Shown here one piece after another: positions 27,781 through 36,751 of a stretch of DNA of 64,000 nucleotides (its first letter is position 1; every line of letters begins with the position of its first letter). The DNA lies in assembly GCF_002355515.1 (NCBI RefSeq), contig NZ_AP014809.1, positions 650,001-714,000 on the forward strand, in the 5' to 3' direction. Origin of the DNA: Methylorubrum populi. GTDB lineage: Bacteria; Pseudomonadota; Alphaproteobacteria; Rhizobiales; Beijerinckiaceae. The notes under the pieces are model-generated. The model worked only from the letters and a program-made list of their open reading frames with translations. It was not told where the DNA came from and made no database searches. The position numbers and the translations under genes are program-made.

Positions 27781-28944
27781 ATGACGATCCGTTTCGCGCG
27801 CCGCACGCTTCTCGCCGCCGCCGCCCTCGCCACCGTAAGACCGATGGCGGCGCGGCCGGTCCTAGCCCAACCGGCGACCGGACCGGGCGGGGCCCTCGAC
27901 CTCGTCGTTGCCGCGCGGGCGCCGACGACGCCGACCGGGCTGACGCGCGCGGCGAACGGCCGGATGTTCCTGTTCATGCCGCGCTTCGACGAGAAGACGG
28001 TGTTCACCGCGGGCGAGGTGTTTCCGGACGGACGCGTCGCGCCCTATCCGAGCGAGGCGGCGAACCGGCCCGATCCGGCCCGTCCCGCCGAGACCCTATT
28101 CCACGTCCCCAACGGCGTGTTCGACCGGAAGAACCGCCTCTGGCTCCTCGATGCCGGGCTGATGGCCTCGTCCGGCGAGCCGGTGCCGGGCGCGGCCAAG
28201 CTCGTCTGCATCGATCCGGCGAGCGATACGATCGTGCGCACGATTTCCCTAGAACCCGTCGTGACGAAGACCTCCTCGCTCAACGATCTGCGCGTCGATG
28301 TCCGGCCCGAGCGTGACGTCGCCTACGTCACCGATCAGGGCCAAACCGGTGAGGGCGCGCTGATCGCCGTCGATCTCGCGAGCGGCCGCGCCGTGCGGCG
28401 GCTCGCGGGCCACGTCAGCACGCGATCGGTCGACGGCATCCTGAAGATCGTCGAGGGCCGGGTGCTGATGAAGCGCGAGGCCGACGGCACGACGAGCCCG
28501 ATCAAGGGCGGCGCCAACGGCATCGCCCTGAGCCCCGACGGCGCGCGGCTGTACTACACGCCGTTGATGAGCCGACGCCTCTACGCGGTCGAGACGGCCG
28601 CGCTGCTCAATCCCGCGAAGGACGACGCGGCGGTCGCGGAAACGGTCACGGATCTCGGCGAGAAGGGCCTGACCGGCGGGCTCGTCGCCGATTCGCGCGA
28701 CCGCATCTATCTCAGCCTGCAAGAGTTCAACGGCATCGGCCGGCGCGACCCGGACGGCCGGATCGAGGTCATCGCCACCGATCCGCGCCTGATCTGGCCG
28801 GACACGTTCTGGATCACCGACGAGGGCTGGCTCTATCTATCATCCGCCCAGGCCAACCGCCGACCCGAGCACAACGGCGGCATCGACCGGCAGGAGCCGC
28901 CCTACGCGATCTTCCGGATTCGGATCGACGCCGGGCCGGCGTGA
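27781..28944 (+). CDS. Exported major royal jelly protein/Yellow-family protein
   Basis: A 387-residue protein with a signal peptide (MTIRFARRTLLAAAALATVR, cut probably near VLAQ). The body is a beta-propeller of the MRJP/Yellow type: FMPRFDEKTVFTAGEVFPDG, VPNGVFDRKNRLWLLDAG, SSLNDLRVDVRPERDVAYVT, GGANGIALSPDGARLYYTPL and IWPDTFWITDEGWLYLS. Bacterial homologues are often annotated as gluconolactonase- or dopachrome-related, but no activity is established. It sits just behind the SMP-30 protein, which has the same overall fold, so they may act together on a periplasmic substrate. Confidence 0.85.
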   Translation: MTIRFARRTLLAAAALATVRPMAARPVLAQPATGPGGALDLVVAARAPTTPTGLTRAANGRMFLFMPRFDEKTVFTAGEVFPDGRVAPYPSEAANRPDPARPAETLFHVPNGVFDRKNRLWLLDAGLMASSGEPVPGAAKLVCIDPASDTIVRTISLEPVVTKTSSLNDLRVDVRPERDVAYVTDQGQTGEGALIAVDLASGRAVRRLAGHVSTRSVDGILKIVEGRVLMKREADGTTSPIKGGANGIALSPDGARLYYTPLMSRRLYAVETAALLNPAKDDAAVAETVTDLGEKGLTGGLVADSRDRIYLSLQEFNGIGRRDPDGRIEVIATDPRLIWPDTFWITDEGWLYLSSAQANRRPEHNGGIDRQEPPYAIFRIRIDAGPA

Positions 28945-28980
28945 GTCGCGTCCGGCTCCGCCATCATCGCGAGCGGCAGA

Positions 28981-29439
28981 CTACTTCCCTGCCAGCGCGT
29001 CCTTCACCAGCGCGCTGGCGCGGCCGAAATCCATGCGGCCGGTATACTTGCCCTTCAGCGCGCCGATCACCTTGCCCATGTCCTTCGGGCTCTCGGCGCC
29101 GGTCTCGGCGATGGCATCGGCGATGGCGGCGCGGGTCTCGGCCTCGTCGAGCTGCTGCGGCAGGAAGGTCTGGATGATCTCGGCCTCGGCGCGCTCGCTC
29201 TCGGCGAGTTCGGGACGGCCGCCCTGCTCGTAGACGCCCGCGGCTTCCTGGCGCTGCTTGATCATCTTCTGCAGGAGCGCGAGGATCTCCTCCTCGCTCG
29301 TCTCGCCCTTGCCCTCGCCGCGCGCGGCGATGTCGCGGTCCTTGAGCGCCGCCTGGATCATGCGCACCGTCGAGAGCTTCTGCTTCTCGCCGGACTTCAT
29401 GGCCGCCTTCATCTCGGCGGTGATGCGCTCGCGCAGCAT
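28981..29439 (-). CDS. yqeY: GatB/YqeY domain protein
   Basis: A 152-residue cytosolic protein homologous to the C-terminal tRNA-binding domain of GatB. It has the family's opening LRERITAEMKAAMKSGEK, then LSTVRMIQAALKDRDIAARG, KQRQEAAGVYEQGGRPELA and FLPQQLDEAE, ending DMGKVIGALKGKYTGRMDF. YqeY proteins may enhance tRNA-dependent amidation, but the role is not proven. It is divergent from carA, another glutamine-nitrogen gene, with a 189-bp shared upstream region. Confidence 0.93.
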   Translation of the reverse strand: MLRERITAEMKAAMKSGEKQKLSTVRMIQAALKDRDIAARGEGKGETSEEEILALLQKMIKQRQEAAGVYEQGGRPELAESERAEAEIIQTFLPQQLDEAETRAAIADAIAETGAESPKDMGKVIGALKGKYTGRMDFGRASALVKDALAGK

Positions 29440-29628
29440 GATGATCGAACTCCAGTCAGATGATTCGGCGTGGCCGCCCTGCTTGTCCAGGGCATTGCGC
29501 AGGGCTGACTCCGCGCCCAGATTGACCCGGGCGCGGCCGGCTCGCTATGAGCCCCGCGAGATATCGCCTTGCCCCGCGGCCCGACTATGCGGCCGCGCGA
29601 GGCGGCGGACATAAGCCGGATCGGACCC

Positions 29629-30879
29629 ATGCTGCAAGACGAACCCGCGACCCTGCGCGCCGATCCCGCGCGCACGAACCCCGAACCCAAGGCACCCGAA
29701 CCTTGGAATGAGCCGCTGGTGACGGCGTTGCTCGTGCTCGCCGACGGCACCGTGCTCGAAGGCTTCGGCATCGGCCAGACCGGCGTGGCCGACGGCGAGG
29801 TCTGCTTCAACACGGCGATGACGGGCTATCAGGAGATCCTGACCGACCCGTCCTATGCCGGGCAGATCGTCACCTTCACCTTCCCGCATATCGGCAATGT
29901 CGGCACCAACGACGAGGATCTCGAGAGCCTCGACCAGGCCCCGGCCTCCGGCGTGCGCGGCGCGGTGATCGCCTCGGCCGTCACCAAGCCCTCGAACTGG
30001 CGCTCCTCCTCGCATCTCGACGGCTGGCTCAAGGCCCGCGGCATCATCGGCATCACCGGCATCGACACGCGGGCGCTGACCGCGCTGATCCGCGACCACG
30101 GCATGCCGAACGCCGTCATCGCCAACGATCCCGAAGGCCGGTTCGACCGCGAGGCCCTGAAGGCCCGCGCCGCCGCGCTGGCGCCGATGGAGGGGCTCGA
30201 TCTCGTGCCGCCGGTGACCTCCCGCGACGTCTCGGCCTGGACCGAAACCGTCTGGGCGGTGAAGGGCGGTTACGGCTCACGCGCACCGGGCCAGGGCCTC
30301 AAGGTCGTGGCGATCGATTACGGCGTGAAGCGCAACATCCTGCGCCTGCTGGCCGAAGCCGGCTGCGACGTCACCGTGGTGCCCGCCACCACCAAGGCCG
30401 AGGACATCCTGGCGATGAAGCCGGACGGCGTGTTCCTCTCCAACGGCCCCGGCGATCCGGCCGCGACCGGCGAATACGCCGTGCCGGTGATCCGCAAGCT
30501 GCTCGATGAGCGGGTGCCGACCTTCGGCATCTGCCTCGGCCACCAGCTCATGGGCCTCGCGCTCGGCGGGCGCACGGTGAAGATGGGCCAGGGCCATCAC
30601 GGCGCGAACCATCCGGTGAAGGACCACACCACCGGCAAGGTCGAGATCGTCTCGATGAATCACGGCTTCGCCGTCGATCCCAAGAGCCTGCCGGAGACGG
30701 CGGTGGAAACCCACGTCTCGCTGTTCGACGGCTCGAATTGCGGTCTCTCGCTCACCGACCGCCCGGCCTTCTCGGTGCAGCACCACCCGGAGGCCTCGCC
30801 GGGCCCGCGCGACAGCCACTACCTGTTCGAGCGGTTCGTGAAGCTGATGCGCGAGAACCGGCCCGAGACGGCCGCCTGA
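29629..30879 (+). CDS. carA: Carbamoyl-phosphate synthase small subunit
   Basis: A 416-residue glutaminase subunit that feeds ammonia to CarB for arginine and pyrimidine synthesis. The N-terminal domain has FNTAMTGYQEILTDPSYAGQ and FPHIGNVGTNDED. The class I amidotransferase domain has the nucleophile Cys in VPTFGICLGHQLMGLALGG and the His/Glu in SVQHHPEASPGP. The start is taken at the ATG at 29629; an earlier frame to 29569 lacks family similarity. carB is not in the window. It is divergent from yqeY. Confidence 0.95.
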   Translation: MLQDEPATLRADPARTNPEPKAPEPWNEPLVTALLVLADGTVLEGFGIGQTGVADGEVCFNTAMTGYQEILTDPSYAGQIVTFTFPHIGNVGTNDEDLESLDQAPASGVRGAVIASAVTKPSNWRSSSHLDGWLKARGIIGITGIDTRALTALIRDHGMPNAVIANDPEGRFDREALKARAAALAPMEGLDLVPPVTSRDVSAWTETVWAVKGGYGSRAPGQGLKVVAIDYGVKRNILRLLAEAGCDVTVVPATTKAEDILAMKPDGVFLSNGPGDPAATGEYAVPVIRKLLDERVPTFGICLGHQLMGLALGGRTVKMGQGHHGANHPVKDHTTGKVEIVSMNHGFAVDPKSLPETAVETHVSLFDGSNCGLSLTDRPAFSVQHHPEASPGPRDSHYLFERFVKLMRENRPETAA

Positions 30880-31007
30880 GACATCTGGGACGGCGGCCCG
30901 ATCCCCGCCGTCCCGGTGTCACAAAAAACCCCACCTTGCCCCCCATCCCCTGGTTCATGGCCGGATCAGACAAGAATCAGCGGCCGGACTCATTGGGGGC
31001 TTGCCGG

Positions 31008-31382
31008 ATGACGCTCGACGACGCGCGCGACGACTTCTCGCGCCTGCATCGCCTGTTCACTTTCCACCTCGGCGTGGCGGTCGGCCTCGCGTGGCTGACG
31101 ACGCTTTACGCCGCGGCCTCCGCGCCGTGGGTGCGCAACATCCGCGCGCTGATCGACCCGGCCGGCCCGGTGCGGATCGAGAGCACGCTCTCCTACCTGT
31201 TCGTGATGCCGGCGGTTCTGACGCTCGCCTGGGCCTCGGCCTATTTCGGCCGCGAGACCATGCGCCGCTTCCAGACCCTGCCGAACCAGACGCTCGAATT
31301 CGCTGCCGCGGCGATGGTGGCCTTCGGCGTGTTCTACCTGTCGATCGACCGGGCGGTCGCCGTCATCAGCGCGGGCTTCTGA
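31008..31382 (+). CDS. Small inner-membrane protein, unknown function
   Basis: A 124-residue protein with three hydrophobic stretches: about 22-38 (LGVAVGLAWLTTLYAAA), 63-82 (YLFVMPAVLTLAWASAYF) and 97-113 (FAAAAMVAFGVFYLSID). A start at 31008 is used; an ATG at 30957 would add 17 residues. The first 30 residues are polar and acidic and probably cytoplasmic. No family is recognised. It lies 128 bp after carA and converges on the heparinase-like gene. Confidence 0.65.
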   Translation: MTLDDARDDFSRLHRLFTFHLGVAVGLAWLTTLYAAASAPWVRNIRALIDPAGPVRIESTLSYLFVMPAVLTLAWASAYFGRETMRRFQTLPNQTLEFAAAAMVAFGVFYLSIDRAVAVISAGF

Positions 31383-31415
31383 GCCTCGCCCGGGTGCCGG
31401 CACGCCAGCCGGCGC

Positions 31416-34076
31416 TCACGTCTCCACCAGCCGCCGCACCGCATCCTCGGCAAGCAACCGCACGAGCCGTTGCTCTGCCGCCTCATCCGCGGCGATGACG
31501 ACGCCGCCGCAGACGATGTCGCGACCGGTGAAGGCGTAACGCAGCACCGGCGTGGGCCTCAGCCCGCCAGTTCCCGTCGCGCAGAAGCCGTGCATCGCGT
31601 GCGGCTGGTCATTGCGGCCGATCGCGGCCTCCATCCCCGCCGATTGCCCATTCAGCGGAACGGCGAGGACGTCGAGCCGCCGCCCCTCCTGCTGGGCCAG
31701 CGCCCGGCGGGGGCTCGCGACGGCGACGAGGGTGTCGGGGAGAAGATGCAGCCGCCCCTCGAAGGACAGCCGGCGTCCTGGCCGGACGAAGCGGTCGATC
31801 ACTGCGACCCCCGTCAGGTCTTCGAGCACGACGAAGAGGCGGGCATGGGCGTCGTCGGGCCCGTGCACCGTGGTGGCGAGCCTCGTGGCTTGCGCCCCGT
31901 CGAGCGCCACCTGGGCCGTCAAAATTCCTGAACCGGCCACGGGCTCACGCTCGTCCGGAATGGCGACGTTGTGGGCGCGGGCCGAGAGGAGATGGTGGCG
32001 TGCCGGCCCCACCTCAACGCCCTCGGCGCCGCCGCCCTCCACGATCCAGCGCCGCGAGCCGGTGGCGAAGGTGAAGGAGGTACAGTCGCGGTGCCCCTGC
32101 GGCGATTGCGCGGCGTAGGTGAGGGCGAAGTGGCCCCAGCCGCGCTCCAGCGCGTCGTGGCGCATCGCGAGCATGCCGGCGGTGTGCCCCTCGGGACGCG
32201 GTGCCGTGTCGCGCTCCGCCACGAGATCGCGATCGGACGAGGAAAGCCGGGCGATCCAGCCGGCATGGTCGAGCCCTGCGGGCGCATCGCCGAACGGCGG
32301 GAGCCGCCCGCCCGGATCGAGCAGTCCGGCGAGCCCCGGCAGGGCCGCCTCGACGCGGCGGCGGATCGTCGGGCCGGGTTCGGTCGCGCCGAGGGCCGCG
32401 GCAATGGTCTGTCCGTGGCTCAGGAGGTCGAGGCGCCGGACCGGTGAGGCTTCGGCGAAAGCGCCGTCCTCGGGCAGAAGCGCATCGAAGCCGTGGGCGA
32501 GGCTGTCGCGGGCGAGCGTGTCCCAGTGCGCGGCGAACGCAAAGCCGGGAAGCGCCCGCGCGAGCGCGAGGAGAGCGGCCGCCGCCTGAAGGCCGTGCAG
32601 AGCCCGGGCCAGAGTGTTCTGACCGACGATCTCGGCCAGCGCGAAGCCGTGCCGGGCGGCTTCCGCGGCGATCACGGCGCGGGCAGGATCATCGCCGTCC
32701 GCGATCAGGCGCCCCAGCACGTCGCCGCGCGGGGCGAGGGCCGCCGGGTGCAGGCTCAGACCATCGGCCGGCTGTCCCCAGGGATTGGCCCGCGACCACG
32801 CGGCGGCGATCGCCCGGGCGCGGGCCGCCCCGCCCGGCAGCCCGGCGAGCGGCAGCAGCCATGCCAGGGATTGGTAGGCGAGGCGCCACGCCACGGAGCG
32901 GAACGGGTCTTCACGCCAGTCCGGCGCCTCAGGCAACGTCCAGTCCGGCAGGCCGGCGAGACTCAGGACCACGTCGTCGCCCTCGATGCGTGCGCTCCGA
33001 TCCGGCCCGGCCCGCAATTCGCGGGCTCGGGCGAGGATCGGCGCGGCCCCCGGATCGGAGCTCGCCAGCCACGCGGCGGGTGGGCCCTCGGGCAGGCCGA
33101 TCCGCTCGGCCAAGCGCGCAAGGAAGGCCGGCGCATCGAGAAGCTCGTCGTCGCACAGGCTCTCGAGGCGGAAATCGTCCTCGAATGCCAGTTCGAGCAG
33201 GCCGATCAGTTCGGCCTCCGGCGGGTCCTCCGCATCCTCCCAGACGGCAAAACACAGTTCGACGGCGGTCGCACCGGGCGGTGGACGCAACGTCAGGGTA
33301 AAGCGGCGGGCCTGGGGCCGGGCCGAGAGGTTGATCACCGCGCCGAGCCCCGGCACGGAGACCGCGTTGTCGTAGGGCGGGGCGATCTCCGCTCCCGCCC
33401 GATCCCGGTAGACGAGCCGCACGCGCGCGGCGTGCTCGTCGGCCCTGGCCGCATAGATCTGACCACGCAGCACGAGGGCGATCTCCTCGGCGAGCGCGTA
33501 GCAGAGCCTCACCCCCTCCCCGCCCAGCCGCCGCCGACGCGGCGCCGGCCCATGGTCGGACGGGCCGGGGCGCAGTACCGGATCGGCGACGGTGAAGTCG
33601 CGGGTGTTGCGCCAGGAGCGCAGGGTGACGACGACGCCGGTCGCCTGATCGGGCACGCGGAAGGCGATGCGGAACGACGCGGCCCCAAGCAATTCCGGTC
33701 CCGGTATCCAGGCGACCTGCGGGTCGAGCAGGCTGCGGGCGAGCCCCGGGACATGGTCGAGATCCAGGCTGGAGCCGTCCGCCGCCAGGAAGTCGAAGCC
33801 CGCCGCCGCGGCATCGACGGCAAGCGCCGCCTCTTCGCCCTCGTCGAAAGCGAGGGCGAATTGCAGGCAGGTCCAGCGCCCCGGGGAGAGCGCGGAAAAA
33901 CGCAATCCGACGCGCGAGAAGCGGTGGTTGGGCGCGATGCGGTGCAGCCCCTCGCGTCCGCCCGGCCCGGCGCCCCCGGCATAGCGGGGCGCGGCCGGCA
34001 GAAGGACGGTCGCGCCCTCGGGGCCGCCGTCTGCGTCGGAGGCCGCCGCGCCGGCCCGCTCATCGTTCTGATCCAT
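31416..34076 (-). CDS. Large heparinase II/III-like protein
   Basis: An 886-residue protein with no signal peptide at its start. The C-terminal third has the beta-sandwich hallmark of the heparinase II/III family (GHRDCTSFTFATGSRRWIVE, LLSARAHNVAI, GVAVIDRFVRPGRRLSFEGR). A helical, Trp/Leu-rich middle (about 380-620) fits the alpha/alpha toroid of these lyases. The first 300 residues form two jelly-roll-like segments (FTVADPVLRPGPS and RFTLTLRPPPGATAVELCFA). Proteins of this family are uronate-polysaccharide lyases or are found in polysaccharide assembly clusters. The substrate is unknown and the catalytic residues are not certain. It is a single-gene unit next to the flagellar operon. Confidence 0.75.
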   Translation of the reverse strand: MDQNDERAGAAASDADGGPEGATVLLPAAPRYAGGAGPGGREGLHRIAPNHRFSRVGLRFSALSPGRWTCLQFALAFDEGEEAALAVDAAAAGFDFLAADGSSLDLDHVPGLARSLLDPQVAWIPGPELLGAASFRIAFRVPDQATGVVVTLRSWRNTRDFTVADPVLRPGPSDHGPAPRRRRLGGEGVRLCYALAEEIALVLRGQIYAARADEHAARVRLVYRDRAGAEIAPPYDNAVSVPGLGAVINLSARPQARRFTLTLRPPPGATAVELCFAVWEDAEDPPEAELIGLLELAFEDDFRLESLCDDELLDAPAFLARLAERIGLPEGPPAAWLASSDPGAAPILARARELRAGPDRSARIEGDDVVLSLAGLPDWTLPEAPDWREDPFRSVAWRLAYQSLAWLLPLAGLPGGAARARAIAAAWSRANPWGQPADGLSLHPAALAPRGDVLGRLIADGDDPARAVIAAEAARHGFALAEIVGQNTLARALHGLQAAAALLALARALPGFAFAAHWDTLARDSLAHGFDALLPEDGAFAEASPVRRLDLLSHGQTIAAALGATEPGPTIRRRVEAALPGLAGLLDPGGRLPPFGDAPAGLDHAGWIARLSSSDRDLVAERDTAPRPEGHTAGMLAMRHDALERGWGHFALTYAAQSPQGHRDCTSFTFATGSRRWIVEGGGAEGVEVGPARHHLLSARAHNVAIPDEREPVAGSGILTAQVALDGAQATRLATTVHGPDDAHARLFVVLEDLTGVAVIDRFVRPGRRLSFEGRLHLLPDTLVAVASPRRALAQQEGRRLDVLAVPLNGQSAGMEAAIGRNDQPHAMHGFCATGTGGLRPTPVLRYAFTGRDIVCGGVVIAADEAAEQRLVRLLAEDAVRRLVET

Positions 34077-34234
34077 TCCCCGCAGGCGCTACCGCGGGGG
34101 CCGCCCCTGTCAAGGCACGAGCCAGCCTCGTGCAAGATTGCCTACCTAAACCTCCCATCCGACGCGGGCTTCACCGTCCGGGTGCGCCCGCATCCCGCGT
34201 TCTTCCGAGAGGCCCTTGGGATGGGGGCGTTGCC

Positions 34235-34624
34235 ATGACGACGGGCGTCTACCTCTTCGATCTCGCCTCGCAGCACGCGCGCTACCTCGCGACGCGGCAG
34301 GCCACCATCGCGGGCAATGTCGCCAACGCGAACACCCCCGGCTACAAGGCGCGGGATGTGATGCCCTTCGCCCAGGTCCTGGCCCGGACCGGGCTCGACA
34401 TGGCCTCGACCGCCAGCACCCACATGGAGTCGCAGGGCACGGGCATCCCCGTGCGCGAGGCCAAGGCCGCCGACACCTGGGAGGTGCTCGAATCGTCGAG
34501 CGCGGTCAGCCTGGAGCAGGAGATGCTCAAGGCCGGCGACGTCTCGCGCCAGCACAACCTCGACACGGCGGTGGTGAAGTCGTTCCACCGCATGTTGATG
34601 GCCGCGGTGAAGAGCGGGTCATGA
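34235..34624 (+). CDS. flgB: Flagellar proximal rod protein FlgB
   Basis: A 129-residue rod protein. The rod/hook N-terminal motif TIAGNVANANTPGYKARD and the C-terminal LEQEMLKAGDVSRQHNLDTA are typical. The ATG at 34235 (MTTGVYLFDLASQHARYLAT) fits family starts. The stop overlaps flgC as ATGA. It is the first gene of the plus-strand flagellar operon; the promoter should lie in the 158 bp upstream. Confidence 0.96.
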   Translation: MTTGVYLFDLASQHARYLATRQATIAGNVANANTPGYKARDVMPFAQVLARTGLDMASTASTHMESQGTGIPVREAKAADTWEVLESSSAVSLEQEMLKAGDVSRQHNLDTAVVKSFHRMLMAAVKSGS

Positions 34625-35037
34625 TCGATCCCCTGCTCTCCGCCTCGCGGCTCGCCAGCGCCGGCCTCGAAGCGCAGTCGCTGCGCATGCGGGTCGTCTC
34701 GGAAAACCTCGCCAACGCGCAATCGACCGGCGCGAGCCCGGGCGCCGACCCCTACGCCCGCAAGACGGTGACCTTCCGGGCCGAGCTCGACCGCGCGGCG
34801 GGCGTCGCCTCGGTGCGCCTGCGCGAGATCGGCACCGACACCGCCCCATTCCGCACCGAGCACGACCCCGCCAGCCCGGCGGCGGACGAGAACGGCAACG
34901 TCAAGCTGCCGAACGTGAACATGCTCGTCGAAATGGCCGACATGCGCGAGGCCAACCGCTCCTACGAGGCGAACCTCCAGGTCATCAAGCAGGCCCGGGC
35001 GATGGTCGCCAGCGTCATCGATCTCCTGAAGTCCTGA
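34621..35037 (+). CDS. flgC: Flagellar proximal rod protein FlgC
   Basis: A 138-residue rod subunit. It has the motif [17 protein letters not shown] near the N-terminus and [20 protein letters not shown] towards the end, which are diagnostic for FlgC. It is coupled to flgB by an ATGA overlap, with fliE 11 bp downstream. Confidence 0.97.
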   Translation: MIDPLLSASRLASAGLEAQSLRMRVVSENLANAQSTGASPGADPYARKTVTFRAELDRAAGVASVRLREIGTDTAPFRTEHDPASPAADENGNVKLPNVNMLVEMADMREANRSYEANLQVIKQARAMVASVIDLLKS

Positions 35038-35048
35038 GACCACCCGCG

Positions 35049-35402
35049 ATGATCGAAGCCCTCACCTCGCTCGCCGCCTTCGACAAGGTCGCCGGCACCT
35101 CCTTTGCCGAGACCGCGCCGGTTCAGAAGGCCGCGTTCAGCCCCGCCGCCATCTCCGGCATCGCCGGGACCGCCCCGACGGCGCCGACCGATTTCGGCGA
35201 CGTGATGGCCCAGGTCGCCGCCAGCGCTCGCGACGCGATCCGCGGCGGCGAGGCCACGGCGATCTCCGGCATCCAGGGCAAGGCCACCGCCCAGCAGGTG
35301 GTCGAGGCGGTGATGTCCGCCGAGCAGAGCCTCCAGACCGTGGTGGCGATCCGCGACAAGGTCGTCGCCGCCTATCTCGAACTCAGCCGCATGCCGATCT
35401 GA
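35049..35402 (+). CDS. fliE: Flagellar hook-basal body adaptor FliE
   Basis: A 117-residue protein that links the MS ring to the rod. The conserved C-terminal half is present ([20 protein letters not shown], then [20 protein letters not shown]). The N-terminus is Ala/Thr-rich and variable, as is usual. It lies between flgC and flgG in the common alphaproteobacterial order. Confidence 0.96.
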   Translation: MIEALTSLAAFDKVAGTSFAETAPVQKAAFSPAAISGIAGTAPTAPTDFGDVMAQVAASARDAIRGGEATAISGIQGKATAQQVVEAVMSAEQSLQTVVAIRDKVVAAYLELSRMPI

Positions 35403-35428
35403 TCGGCCAGCCAAGGAAGCCAGACGCC

Positions 35429-36217
35429 ATGCGCGCGCTCGCCATCGCCGCCACGGGCATGTCCGCCCAGCAGCTCAACCTCGAAGTCATCGCCAACAAC
35501 ATCGCCAACCTGAACACCACCGGGTTCAAGGGTGCGCGGGCCGAGTTCACCGACCTGCTCTACCAGGCCGAGCGGCAGCAGGGCGCCCCGAACCAGGCGG
35601 GCCAGGAGGCGGTGCCGGAGGGCGCGATGCTGGGGTTGGGCGTGCGCGCCGCCGCCATCCGCAACCTGCACCGGCAGGGGTCGCTGGCCAACACCGGCAA
35701 CCAGCTCGATCTGGCGGTGAACGGGCGCGGCTACTTCCAGATCACCAGCCCGGCGGGCGAGATCAACTACACCCGCGCCGGCTCGTTCAACAAGAACAAC
35801 GCCGGCCAGCTCGTCACCATGGAAGGCTACGCCGTCGATCCGGCGATCCTGATCCCCGCCAACACCACGCAGGTGACGATCAACGAGTCGGGCCAGGTCT
35901 TCGCCAAGATCGACGGGCAGGTCGCACTGCAGAATATCGGCCAGCTCACGCTCGCCAACTTCGCCAACGAGTCGGGCCTGGAGCCGCTCGGCAACGGCCT
36001 CTACCGCGAGACTCCGGCCTCCGGCGCGCCGGTCGTCGGCAATCCCGGCGACGTCAGCTACGGCAAGCTGCAGCAGGGCTATCTCGAAGGCTCCAACGTC
36101 GATCCGGTCAAGGAGATCACCAGCCTGATCACGGCCCAGCGCGCCTTCGAGATGAACTCGAAGGTGATCCAGGCCGCCGACGAGATGGCCGGCACGGTCT
36201 CCAAGGGCATCCGCTAG
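35429..36217 (+). CDS. flgG: Flagellar distal rod protein FlgG
   Basis: A 262-residue distal rod protein. N-terminal [20 protein letters not shown] and [13 protein letters not shown], then [18 protein letters not shown] and the C-terminal [20 protein letters not shown], together identify FlgG rather than FlgF or FlgE. Its length matches the roughly 260-residue family. It is preceded by fliE and followed by flgA. Confidence 0.97.
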   Translation: MRALAIAATGMSAQQLNLEVIANNIANLNTTGFKGARAEFTDLLYQAERQQGAPNQAGQEAVPEGAMLGLGVRAAAIRNLHRQGSLANTGNQLDLAVNGRGYFQITSPAGEINYTRAGSFNKNNAGQLVTMEGYAVDPAILIPANTTQVTINESGQVFAKIDGQVALQNIGQLTLANFANESGLEPLGNGLYRETPASGAPVVGNPGDVSYGKLQQGYLEGSNVDPVKEITSLITAQRAFEMNSKVIQAADEMAGTVSKGIR

Positions 36218-36274
36218 CGCCCGCGGCGTCCCCCGCCGCGTCGTCTCCCGCCCTCTCCTCCGGCGCGATTTCCC

Positions 36275-36751
36275 ATGCTCCGCAAGACCTTTCTCCGCGG
36301 CCTCGTGCTCGCCGCTCTCGCCGCCGGCCCGGCTCACGCCGCCGAAGGCATGGCGAATGCCGAGCTCATGCTGCCGGTGCCCACCGTCACGATCTATCCC
36401 GGCGACACGATCAAGGAATCGATGCTGCGGATGCAGGCCTACCCCGCGACCTACCGGGCGCGCACGGCCGTCATCGACGCCGCCGCGGCGATCGCCGGCC
36501 GCACCGCGCGGCGGATGCTGCTGCCGGGCGAGCCGGTGCCGGTCAACGCCGTCGACGATCCCCGTCTCGTCAGTCGCGGTGCACCGACGCAGATGATCTT
36601 CGAGGAGAACGGCCTCGTCATCACCGCCGTCGGCGCACCGCTGCAGAACGGCGGCCTCGGCGAGACCATTCGCGTGCGCAACACCGACACCAACCGCATC
36701 ATCCTCGGCACGGTGATGGCCGACGGCCGCATCCGGATCGGCGCGCAATGA
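36275..36751 (+). CDS. flgA: Flagellar P-ring assembly chaperone FlgA
   Basis: A 158-residue periplasmic protein with a signal peptide (LRKTFLRGLVLAALAAGPAHA). The SAF-like domain has YPGDTIKESML and RMLLPGEPVPVNAVDDPRLV, then VGAPLQNGGLGETIRVRNTD. It helps FlgI polymerise into the P ring and is translationally coupled to flgI (ATGA at 36748-36751). Confidence 0.95.
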   Translation: MLRKTFLRGLVLAALAAGPAHAAEGMANAELMLPVPTVTIYPGDTIKESMLRMQAYPATYRARTAVIDAAAAIAGRTARRMLLPGEPVPVNAVDDPRLVSRGAPTQMIFEENGLVITAVGAPLQNGGLGETIRVRNTDTNRIILGTVMADGRIRIGAQ

